A DNA stretch of 64,000 nt, taken from the NCBI RefSeq assembly GCF_031877795.1, contig NC_133948.1, forward strand, positions 9,346,948 to 9,410,947. The letters run 5' to 3'. The notes beneath the pieces were generated by a model. The model searched no databases. It was not told where the DNA came from and saw only the letters and a list, made by a program, of their open reading frames with translations. The stretch comes from Strix aluco (taxonomy: Eukaryota > Chordata > Aves > Strigiformes > Strigidae). The translations under genes were made by a program, and so were the position numbers. Shown here piece after piece: positions 1 through 12,200 of this stretch (the stretch's first letter is position 1; each line of letters opens with the position of its first letter).

Positions 1-38
1 ATACAATATTTATAATGACATAAATTTCTCTGTAACAG

Positions 39-210
39 TCTGTGGAGAACTGTGTGTGCATCATGCGGAACCTTTCCTATCATGTCCACAAAGAGGTCCC
101 TGGAGCTGATAAGTACCAAGAACTAGATGCCAGTCAGACTACAAGCACGGGAGGCTCGCAGAAGAAGAAGAAAGACGATGCTGGTTGTTTTGGTGGGAAA
201 AAAGCTAAAG
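39..210 (+). CDS. ARVCF: ARVCF exon: arm-repeat end and basic loop
   Basis: The exon follows acceptor AG at 37-38 and ends at donor gtacgt (211). It starts in phase 0 with SVENCVC and ends after one base of a glycine codon (phase 1). It encodes the end of an arm repeat ([19 protein letters not shown]), then a Ser/Thr-rich stretch and the lysine runs KKKK and KKAK, which form an NLS-like loop in this family. The open frame runs on to 437, but the good donor and the match of the next exon show that this is intron readthrough. Confidence 0.95.
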
Positions 211-3200
211 GTACGTGTTGCAGAGAGCTCAAAACTGGAAGTGGATTTGGGGGTAAATTTTGCTGTGTAGGCCTAGGGCTCTTGCAAGCACATTCATCAT
301 GCTGGTTTAGAATGATGCAGTTTGTGGAGGTACCTGTTTGTGGTGTCATGGCATGTGTTCACCTTCCTTTTTGCGTTACTACTGGATATTTGGGGATTTT
401 TTCCATGATTGCTATAGTTTTGTTTGGCTTGAAATAGGAGTGGTGCATGCTGACAGATGACACTGCTGTTGGACGAAGGTGGACGTGCTCTGCCTCTCCT
501 CTGCATTGCTGTGTTCTTCCATCTGTCAAATCTATGCTTATTCTGCTTGCTTGGCTCCGTAGCATGGCCTCTGGAAGCCAAGCCAGAATGCGTTCATCCC
601 CATGCGTGGTAGTCCTGTCTGGACGTCTTCCATGCCTCCAGCCTCTTACGTTTGAAAACAAACTAAAAGCTTACCCTCCCACTCACAACCAAAATATACA
701 ACCTCCTAATTCTGTCACTCTTTCAGTAATTTAAATTGCAAACATGATTTTGTAGCTTTTAATTGTCAGTCACTTTTAGACCTGTTCTCTCCTCTGGGGC
801 ATGAGTGTTGCAAATGAGTTTCATTACAAGAGAGGATTAATAGTCTCAGTAACCCCCCTTCCATCTCTACTTTAGAAAGAGACACTCAAATTATATCCTT
901 TTTCTTTGTTGTTTTAGAGAAATTACTATTCTAGACTGAAGTCACATATAATTAACTCTATTTTCTGTCTAGGCTCCATTCTTCTCATTTATGTGTACTC
1001 GTATCCTGGCTTACTATTTATAGCCAGATCTAAGCAAGGTTTTGGTCATGGAATGTTCCACCAAACATGGAATTGTTTGAACTTGACGGACTGGGTACTG
1101 CACGTTACTCTTCCTTTTATCTGACCTGTACATGTTATTAAAATGTTATGTGTTTCCATATGTGTTAGGGAAGTCATCACAGTGTGAACTTGCTTTTGCA
1201 GACTAGTCTGTCATCAATTTAAACTGTGTTTAAAATAAAATAAAAAATCGATGGGAATCTTTTAATGACTGGGGGAAAAACTGAAGAAATAATTTTACCT
1301 GGCTGGCCAGCCTGTTCTCACAGTGAATTACTAAAACTTCAGTGTGATACCCGTTGGAAACCTTGAACATGCACTGACTTGAGCCTGTTCCCTGCCACTT
1401 GCAGTCCCTGTTGTTTTGCTGCTTGAGAGCAACACAGTCAGTGAAAACATTTTTAGACATAAAAGCTGTGAGTGTGCACTGTGGGAGGAGGGAAATGTGC
1501 TGATTGAGAACTGTCATCATCCTCTTGATGGCAGTGAAAAGAGAGCACTCTCAGGTGGCTGTCCTTTGACAAGTGTCTGCCTCTTTCCTCTGGGGCCAAC
1601 CTGTATACTTTCTGTGTCTGTATGCCCTGATAGTTTCTGTTTATCAGTCAAAGCATCTGATCATGTCTTTTTGGACAAATTGGTCTCAAAATCATCTGAC
1701 ACTGAGGATGAACCCACAGATTTCAGCGAGCAGTGCAGGCACTTGGTGACAGCTTGGGTTTAGCTCTGTGTGTTCAGCGGGAAATGACAATTTCTGAAGT
1801 ATATTTTAACTTTTTTCCTCCTTTTTGCAGTATTCTTTTTAAGGTGTGCAATTCTTTAGAGGGAAATCAACTGGTAATAATGCTGAGCTTGCAGTTGGTA
1901 GTATGTAGATCAGAAGGATAGAGGGGGACAGGTAGCTGTTGGGCTTAAAAAATAAAAATTGAAATACATTAATAAATGTGCTTTTAAAATCGTAAAGAGA
2001 AGCTTCCTTTTCTCACTATTTATGTGAATACTGATCTGAACCTGCATTAATTTTCTCAGTCTAGGACTTCAGAATAGATCAGTTCTCCCCTCTTGTTCAC
2101 TTAATCTTGCAGTGTTTCCATGTTTATTTTATTTTATTTCATGGTCATTGATCATGGCATTTCAAACACCTCTGCAAAGGGCTAATCATCCTTCTGTCCC
2201 CTCATTTCTGTGAGCACCTTTTCATTTAATGAAAAGAGGAAGAAAAAATTGCTGTGCAGAGAACGACTGGGTTTTTTTCAGCAGGAACAAAAGGGAGAAA
2301 GTGGAATATCTTGTTTTGGTTTGTTTTTTTTAATTGATTAAAGTTCTGTAGTATTCTTGTAACACTCAGGCTTTGAACCTGTTCTGTGAAATTCTGCCTC
2401 TTTGTGACTGTTCCTTTGTATTTTCTTCCTTCCTGTAAATTTTTGTTTTTCTTCTGCTGCTTTTCTGGTAATTAGAGGAGTGGTTCAATCAAGGTGAGTC
2501 TTTGCAATACTTTCTTTTCATCATCGCCATAATATGCTTTGTTCAGCTTTTACATGCAAGGCTAAGAGCTGAGATCAAGGTCTTGTTCATTCACCTTCTC
2601 CTCTGCTCCCCCAGTGCATCCACCTGTTCATTTCAGTAGGCATGGAAATCCTCAAATTGAGTGAGCATTTGCAATTTGGTCTTCCCACACTGCAAATAGA
2701 AAAGACAAGGTTTATTTATTCCTGGTGTAGGTGCAGTAAGGGAATTGATTTGCAACTGGCCTGATGACCCCATGACAGAGGGAACACTTAAGTGTGCAGG
2801 TTGCCTTGCCAACCCTGTTGTATCAAAAAACTGGCTTTGCTAGCTGGTCTGGGTAGCAGTAGCCATGAAGGCTTCGCAGCTTGGATGTGTATTCTCAGGG
2901 ATCCTTGGTATTTTGTTAGCTTGGGCACACATGCCTGGGCTGCTATATCTTTATTACTGGCACTCAGACTAGCTAGACGAAGCTACCCCCAGTAAATGCT
3001 GCGGGGAATACGCCTTTTAGTTTCTCATCCCAGCCCAGTGAGTAAAATTGCAATTGGAATACACAAGGCTGAGGCTAAACTTTGCCTCCCTGGCTTCTCG
3101 GCTGGGAAGTTGCTAGACTGTGAGTGCCCTGGAGACTTCCAGTGTGTTACTGAGACTGACTTAGGCGTAAAGGCAGGGTCATTTTCAGTTTGTGACATTT

Positions 3201-6200
3201 GATTCAGATCAGTGGGTTCTGGAGGTTGAGCCAAAGGAGAAACATTGGGAGGAAAAAAAAATCAAGAACCACCAAAAAAACCCCACAAACCTAATTGCTC
3301 CACCCAACAAATGGTGCTTAGTAGTGTTCTGCAAGACACTACTTTCAGCCCATGACTGGTGAGCCTGGGGAGGATGGGCATGTTGGCAAGACAGAGCTCA
3401 GCCCTTGCTTTCTGTTGCTCCGCTGCAGTCCGGTTCAGTGGGTATAATAACAAGCACAGTATTGACTGTTGGGGGCGGGGGGGTGTTGTTACGAAGAATC
3501 TTTTTCCCTTCAACTTTTTTAACCAGAAAGAAAGCATTTGGGAATTAATCCTTCAGCAAAAATGGTCTAGCTGAATAGCTGTTTTGATTATTCAGTAAAG
3601 CAAAATGACATTTGAGGAAGATCAACAACAACATTAGTGGTTAATAACACTGGGTCACACTTCAAAGTCCATACTGAGTTTCTGACAGATTGAAAATGCC
3701 AAAGGTCATGTTTTGGTTGTTTCTTACATAATGAAGGGGGGGGGGGAGAGGAAAGAATTTTAATCCCACTGTTTCAGAGACTGTAAACTGCATCTTGCAC
3801 AAGCAAGTCTCATGTCAGGCAGTCTTCCCAAACCAGAGTGCTGTGCCAATTCCTACAGCCAGGTCTCATAAAACAGACCTGTCAGCAGGCATGTTGAAAG
3901 CTGTCTGTCTCTTGGCAAAGTTCGGAGCTATGCTTCTGAGCCAACGTTATTATCTTTTCTCTGCCATACCTTGGGCTGCAAAACTTGGAGAGCAGGGAGA
4001 GGCATAGATGGTCAAAAATTGAAATGTACAAAACCAGGATCTTAAACTTCTTTTCTACTGCTAGTGTGGCCATTTCAGCACCCCTGTGCACTAGCATTAC
4101 TGACAGGCTTGAGTGACAGATGGGTGGTGGTAAGAGTTACAGAAGCTGGTAGTGAAGCTGGTTTTCTCATGATATCGGTCAGGCCAGGAGATGGCTGAGA
4201 GATTTGCAATTGGTAAGCTCTTGAACTTGCTAAATAGGGTCACCTTTTTAGAAACTGCAAACCAGTATTTGTGGATCTTGTAAAAATCAAATGGGAAAAA
4301 TACCAGCTGGGCTTCAGATTGAAACCTTTGCCTTTTAGAAGGATTTCTTTTGGAATCTTCTTGCAGCTTCGTCACCTTCTCTGTATAGGAAAGCCCTGCA
4401 AAATGTAGGTGCTTTAGGTATTTCTGAACCTGGCCCTTGCTCAAGTAATTTGTAGAGTTGAAACCCCCTTGGTCAGAGTTCTGTGTTCTGAATTGCTTCC
4501 ATTTGTAAACAGCTGGCAGCTTCTGATTTGAACAGATGTGGGTTTTGCCTTCGAGGCGGGTTGGTTTCTGAAAAGACTGAGACACAAACTAGCAAAGGCT
4601 TTATAGAAGATGGCTGGTATTTGCAGTCTGGCCCAGAAATTGGGAAACAGTGACTGAAGATCACAGAGCACAGGTGGAGTGTGCTGTCTTAATGAAAGAT
4701 GGTTTAGTAAGTAGGCAGCTGCTTCTGCATTGCTACATGAAAAGATGTAGCAGCCAGCACTGCTCTCCTGGACAATCTCTTCCTTAAAAAGTTGTGCACA
4801 AATACATACTGCTTGCCAAACGTTGCACTAGAAAGAAGGGACCTCTTACTGTGCCATCTCAATTCTGCAGGGCTAATAGAAGTTCCAAACCCCAACATTT
4901 AAATTACAGAGAGAACTTCTGAAATGAGTAGTTGTGTTGAATAGGGTCTGGCTCTCCAAGTAAATGTTCTGAGGTTTAAACTAGCTAATGCTAGAGACAT
5001 GAAATGCAGGGTCATGAAAAAACAGTGTGTCCTACTTGTAGATGGGATGGAGTCATATTTATTGCTCTCCCTTAAGTCTATAATCTTTCCTAAACACTGA
5101 CTTCCTTCAGTGCTTTTTTTTTTCCTCCCCCTGCCCTGCTTTTTCCTGTCAATGCTCTAAGGGTCAAGAAGGGTTTGCAGCCAGTAACCGGGTTCAGCTG
5201 CCATTATGAAATGCAGTGTCCTTTGGTGATGCACAGCATTTTTTCTTTCTGGTATTTGGTTTCCCAAGCAACGTGTTTCTTGTTCTTTCATGGAACAAAA
5301 ACTTGATGGAGGTCTGCAAAGTGCAGATAATTCCTGTCCCTTCCTTTGGAAAAGATGCCTTTCCAAGGAGTGGCATGGTACCTGGTTGTGTGACCTTTTG
5401 GCAGCTTGGATGGGCTTTTTCATACTTTAATTAAGCAAATTACTTCAGATGAACAGAACTTCTAGATGCATGTTTTGTTTTGCACAGTAGTTAAAGCTGG
5501 CTGGTATTTTTGCAGAGTGTTGGCATTTCAAAACAGAAGTGTGTGATATTTCCAAAGAAAGGGAGGGGATGGAATACTACCTTGATGTTTGGTGTTTTTT
5601 CCTTTTGATGCTATTTCTAAATATTCCCATTGGTATTTAAAAGCTCTATTTCTTCTCTGCATAGTACTGCATATGTTCATCCTCTTCTCAAGGGGAAAGG
5701 TAGAGTAGCCCATTGAATTCACTGTGTAGGAGCTGTATGGGCTCCGTGCTATAACAGGGCAGGGATTGGCCTTACCCATTTTGTGACCTATTCCCAGTTA
5801 AGGTCAGACTAATCTCCACACTGCATTTTCAAAGACCATTTTCCTGTTTGCTTTTAAGCATCCTGACTGGTGGAGATTTCTGCCCTTCTTATAAACCTCC
5901 ATTAACAGCCTGGTAGAGTCCCTGTTCAGAAGCCACCTCTGGCAGCTTAAATTGTCATCAATTCAGAACAATTCATCCCATCACACCTGCCTTCCCTGCT
6001 CTTGAGGGAGAGGGACTAAATAACTTGATTTTCCCCCTCAGAATAATTTGGGAAAGCTAAATTGTATACTGGTGTCCTCAGAAGCCATGCAGATTCCTGC
6101 ACTTCCTTCCAAATCTCTCTCTGCTGTCTGTACTTCTCTGATGCTTGCTTATCCCACAGCATCCGTACTGGTTTACCCAAGGCAGTGTGTCTTCTTGGGG

Positions 6201-9200
6201 GGAGAAGATGGGATGAAAATTAATCCTTCCTTCCCCAGCTGTTTACATAACCTTGATTTCCCAGCCCAGCTAAAACTAAAGTCCAGGTTTTGTTCTGCTT
6301 TCTATGAAGAACTGTATAAATTAAAGCTGATGTAATGGTTTGAAACTGTCTCTTAGCAAAGGTATGGAATTATTTTCATTAGCTTCTAATAAATAGTCAA
6401 AATGGCACTGTATTGATTGAAGGGCAAATCAAGGTCAATTTCTTGGCTCCTGACTGTACAATATATTAAATCTAGGCCTTCCTGCCTGATAGTTGCACTG
6501 AGAATAGAGGCTGCAAAGTCTGTTGTTTTTTGCTCTGCTGCTCAATTTCTGCTTCAGCTAAGCTTCAGGTCAAAATTTCTCTGAAAACAAGAAGTCAATA
6601 CTAGCCTTCTGAGTTTTGCCAAGAAAGGAAATGGCATGATTTTCCAAGGTTTTAAGCACTCTTAGAATGTTTGTGGATCAACCTGAAAGTAGCACAGATT
6701 TTTGTCCCTAAGTTGCTCATGCTTAAACCACAGCTATGCAGCTGGATTGCAAGTCAGATATGTACAAATGTGGGTAGTAGTATTGTGATTTATATTCTGA
6801 GTCTATATCTTCTCTCATCTTGTAGATGCACATGACAGTAACTTACCTGTCAGTATGCTGACAGTCTTTTCCATCTGTTGTCTGGTTTTTTTGCACAGGA
6901 AAGAAGAATGGAGATTTGGACAGGAATTTTGATACACTTGATTTGCCTAAGCGGTCTGAAGCAGCAAAAGGTAATGCTAATGTTTGTGCTTTTGGAAATA
7001 ACAAGTAGTCTGGGAGCTGGAGGCTCTTAAAGGAACTTGAGATGTGAGCACATTGGTCTGATCTCTTTGTTTTGTATCCAGTTAATTGAAGTAATGGATG
7101 TGTCAGTGCCTGCTGTTATCTGGTATTCAATACTGGATATAACTAGCTTTTATATAAAGCTGCTGAATTGGTGGAATCTTGAAGAAGCCCATATGATTTG
7201 GTGTTAGGTGATTGTAACTCCATAGAGGGTTTAGTGTATGCTCTCTTCCTTTATAACTCCATTTTCAAATCGCCTGCACTAGACGTGAGTGTAAGGAGTT
7301 ACAAAATGCATTAAGTGAGTGTGTGTATCACTAACCTTTTCCCTTGCCTGGCATCTCTGTAGTTCTTCAGTGTTCCAATGAACTAGAGAGTGACAGCAGG
7401 GAATAAATTCAGGTTTTTTGTCTTTGCTCCTAGTCAGTCTTCTGAATATGGTATTCCTCCATGTCTATAGTGAGTAGTACTTGTAGTTTTCCAAAATCAG
7501 GAGGTTCACCGAAAAATTGTTGCGCATTTCAGTTTTGTATTTCAGCTCTAGTGCAGGTAAAATCTTTCACAAACAATCTGCATTCCGTTCCTGGATGTGT
7601 GGTACTCTTTTTAATTGGAGATTAGGAGATGATTTGGGATCTTGTTGGACTTCTTACAGCATTGGACAGTGTTTTGAAACTCGCACAGATTTTCATTTGA
7701 AGTGTGGGCAATGACATTGCAAAGATTCAGCCATTGTCATGGCAACTACTGTGGTGCCACCCTGTCAACCTAGCCTTGCAGGAGAAGCTCTTCAATAGCA
7801 CCCTTACCTTAATGATCTGTGACTACCCAGAACTACCTGAGTATTCTTCAACAGGGAAATCTTAAACTTCCTGCATCACTTGTACAATTTCAGAGAGTAT
7901 GAAGAGACAGTGTAACTCAATGGAGAGATCCTTGGACTTGGGATACCTGAATTACACTACTTTAGTAACCTTGATCGAATCAACTAATTTGTGCTTCACT
8001 TTCCTTATTGTTAACTGAGGGCAGCAACAGAGGCCATATCTAACATCCTTAGAGAAATACTGATAGTCAGTATCGGTATAATAATTGTACGTGTAAAGTG
8101 CTGCACTCTCACTTAAATTCATGGGCAGTGAAGCTCTGATGATGTGCAAACTAATCCTAATACATAAATGGATCTAATCTATTTACAGACATTCTTTACA
8201 ATGGGTACAGTTTCTAGGCTAGTGTCTAAACACTAATTTTCATTTGGTGCATTATTGCAGAAGATGCTAATGCACCTCTTAAAAGGTGTAATGCCATCCT
8301 AATTTGGAGAGTTGCAGGAAACTTGTAAGCAACCTTCACTTTAATGCCATCATTTCAGGGCTGGGCACTGATTACACTGCAGAGCAAGGAGACATCTTAA
8401 AGATGCAGAAAAATAAAGGAATGCAAAATGTAGCGAGGGCTTCAGCACTTTCATTCCTTTCTAAATGTGATTGGAATGTAGGTGCCACTAAAGGGGAAAG
8501 ATGAAAATCAAGGATTTCTGCAAAGAAATAGATCTTGCATAACTTTTTTTAAAATAAGATAAAAATCTTTCATGTGGCTCTGTTAATAGTAGAAGTGTTG
8601 TGGCATATCTGATGGGAGATGTATCTGTCTCTTTGAGTTTACACAGCTCATTATTAATTGCTAGAAATCACACACTCTTGAAGAGATTTTGTTTGATTAT
8701 TTCAAGATACCCCCATTTAATCTAAGATGAATAGATTTTTAGTCTGACTATATATCTCATGCATGATTAGGGCAGATTAATCCCACAGCATTTTGAAAGA
8801 AGCCCTTTGACTTGGAAAAAGGAATGAGAAACTATTTGATTGTGTGCTAAGAGTAAAAACATAAATTCAGTGATGTGGTTTTGTTTACTTTTTTACTAGT
8901 AGTTTCCTGCTAAGCATCTAGTTCCTGGATATTAAAGGTTCTAACAAGATTGCTAGGACTTTGAGTTGTTCAGTAAGATAAGAAAAATTAAATTGCAGTT
9001 TTAAAGCTCTTAAAAGCTCTGGTCATGTCTATACCATAGAGTATAATTGGCTCTGATGAGATCAGCTCTCAGCTGAAGCAGAACCTGGTTACTAACACTG
9101 AAAAATCGTGCGAGTTTTAATGATCAGAAGCACTCAGTTTGAGTGACACAATGAAGTGCTATTTCAAAAATCAACAATTATGGATTAATCTCTTTCATGT

Positions 9201-12200
9201 ATTATTAAAGCCATATTAAAGTGAGTTTTCAGCTGGAATCTTTGTGGGCAAATGAAACTGCAGTAATAAGATCTGTGCATGCAGTGCAGCAAAGGAACAT
9301 TGTGGTAGTTAACAAATACTGGGATGCAGTGTTGTCAAGTTCCCTGTCATCTTATAGTCAACATCCACAGTGCTTATCCGGTGGCTCTAAAGATAAGGTT
9401 TCAAGAACCTGACATCATGATTTCCCTATAAAATATTCTTAGGTATGATCACTGAGCTTAATTGATAGTGTGCTTATGATTTCTGGAAAATCCACAAACT
9501 AGCAGCAGTGAACTAGTTCAGACCTATTTTTCCATCATCTCTGGAAGCTTCACTTGGTCTCCAAATCACTTTAATTGCAGGAATCTCTACCTATCCTGTA
9601 GCTGAACACCATAAAACCGTAGTTTCTAGTTGGTGGGTGGGGGTGGATTAGTGTCTGTGTGGGAGGCAGAGGTTTTCTTAGTCTTTGTTCAAGACACCTT
9701 AGGAACACATTCATATCCTGAACAGTCCAAAGGGTCTTGTGAGTTATTACCTAATTTAAATGCTAGTTGATTTTGGTTTTTTCCTGGAATTTGTTCGTTC
9801 TGGAGAGGAATGAATGAATGAATTCTTTTTTTTCAAAGTGATGAACTAGAGTCTCCTTTCTTCTGATTGCTCTTGGTTTTTTAATGGAAATCAGATTTTG
9901 CTGCAGCACAGCATTTGAGCAGCCCTGAAACCATTTCTAAGCCTTTAATAATTTTATGTGCTAGGCATTCTGGCAGGGGAAAGCCTCCAGTTCAGGGTTG
10001 TTATCTGTGGTAAACTGGATAATGTCAGACGGGAGAACTTGCAATGCTTTCAGAAGCTGTCTCATCTGATATTAAAAAATAAATATATATGCTCTGGCAG
10101 TGTCCAGAGTACTGCTGTCCTCATGAGGAAATATTGTGGAAGAGAAGCTTCTTGTTTCCTCTTTGTTGAAAGGAGCATATATTTTTTTTCTGACAGTCAG
10201 AGAGAGGGAGGATAAATTTGGGGGGGAAGTGATAAGAGCTTGTAGAGAGCCATATGAGAAGGGGACATCTCTGACAAGAAATTATGCATGCTCTCCTCAG
10301 GACCTTGCTAAATTTAGTACTTTCAAAAATTGCTGCTTCTGTGAGGGGGGAGGAAAAAAAACCACCTTGCTGAAATCCCTTCCCCAATATAAAGTAGGTC
10401 ACTGATGGTGTTGGCTGTTCCTGCAGTGTGTTCTCTTCTGCACCACCACAGTGTGAATGCTGATTTCTCCTGTGTACACATTAAATACATAGCATAGTAC
10501 AATTCCTTTGCTTTGTTCACAGAATCCTTCTTTCCAAGCAGGAAGAGTGGCAGGAGGCTCATGCGCTGGGGGGGGAGGGGGGGGAAATCAGGATTACTCA
10601 TATCTGTGCAGTGGAAGGCAGTGTCTCAGATGGCAGACTGTATGATAAGGTTTTCTGAAAAGAATCAGCATTGATATGTGTCAGCCCTCTGAAGATGTTA
10701 TAAAGGTTGTCACATCTAATCTTCCTGATGTGAAGGTGTTAGATTGTCCACCTCTGTTCATCAGTGCTATGGAACATGGGAAGAGAAAGTCCAGAAGACC
10801 AAAACAGCTTTTCATATGGAATCAGCAGGCTATTCCTAATTAAATCCAGACTGCTGTGCTATTTGGTTTAAGCAAATCTCATGGCTTTTTGTTTATTCGC
10901 ACATACATTTAATGGCACAAAAGTAGATGCTCTAAGGTGCTTTGGGTGTTGAAGTTCACCTATGATTTCAGTTTCGTTAGGGAGTTGAAAGTTTTCATCT
11001 GTAAGATGATGTACAGGTACATTTCAGCCTGGTGGATGAGCTAACTCATTCTCTCCTTTAAATCAGTTATTAAAACGGTTATTATCATTTCCGTTTAGAT
11101 TATTTAAGCTTACTTCCATTTTAATGGGAACATAAGTTTAGGAGAGAGTCAAGCAGAAATACTAAACTAGTGCTAAGTCTACTTATGGTTGAACAAGTCT
11201 ATTTTGTTGTAGCAGGGACCTCACAGAAAAGTTGAATTTATTTGAAAGCTCAGCTTTGTGTGTACACTTATCCTGGTCAGCAGCCAATGTAGGTAGGGAA
11301 TGAGATTTTGGGTAAACTTGTCAGCAGGTGAAGCTGAAATTTCTCCATTATCTGAAATCCTCAGTTGCTTTCCATGTAGCCTGATGCTGATGATAGATTT
11401 TCTATTCCAGAAGGTGAGTGTTTAAATTCGCTTATAAATCTTTGTGTTACTGCTCCAGGAAATTAGACTTCCTGGCACTGTCAGGGTAATGACTTTAACT
11501 TAGTAGATTACAAAAATGCTGGCAATTTGTCTTCAGCTAAAGGCAACATGTAGTGGAGGGAGAGAGAAACCTCACTGAAGCTTTACTCTGATTTTAGGTT
11601 TGTAATTAAGATTAGCTACTGTTCTCATTTCACTGCCATTTTAATTTGCTTTCTTTAAATCTTTACAAGTTGACTCAAGCACTCAACTGCCCTTTCCAGC
11701 TCCCTTCAATCATTAATTTTGATTGTTGTATAGTGAATAAGTGAGTAGAACTGATTGATTAATGGTACCATCCACACCCCTCCTGTGCCTGCTAGTGGAA
11801 GTTGAGGGACTGGGAATATCTCCTCTATGAGAGCAAGTAGCATGTTCGTGTATTAACATCTTTTAAGTATTTCATGCACGTGGTTGAGAATTCCAATCAG
11901 AATTATTAAGTATCTCTTATTTCTGTTGCTTTACTAAGCAGAGTGTTCATTTTGGTCCCGTGTGTTTTTCATAATTTACAAAGCAGTGAAAGATTTCTCA
12001 TCTGTCTTCCAATGCTTTGAGTCAGAGAAAATTTATTGCCTTGCATAGGAAAATTCCCATATGGAGCCTGCCCTTGCCAAATTTTCTCCAGCCTGGTACC
12101 TGTAAATTCTCATTCCTCTTCTCAACATCTGTGAAGAATTCAGACCAGGCACCTGAGGATTTTTCCTTTCTTGCATACACACTCTTTCCATAGCTGACCA

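Larger units (their letters stand above)
211..6898 (+). other. ARVCF intron with the microexon
   Basis: A 6.7-kb intron, split by the optional 18-nt exon at 2476-2493. The rest is AT-rich sequence with an 11-base G run at 3736-3746 and short pyrimidine runs. Open frames in it (for example 4097-4585 on -) have no recognisable protein features. Confidence 0.85.

Noticed and set aside
211..437. Continuation of the first ARVCF frame past 210
   Set aside because: Readthrough into the intron. The gtacgt donor at 211 and the exact family match of the next exon (6899) show splicing.
4097..4585. 162-residue open frame on the - strand
   Set aside because: Intron sequence with no protein-family features; codon content looks random.
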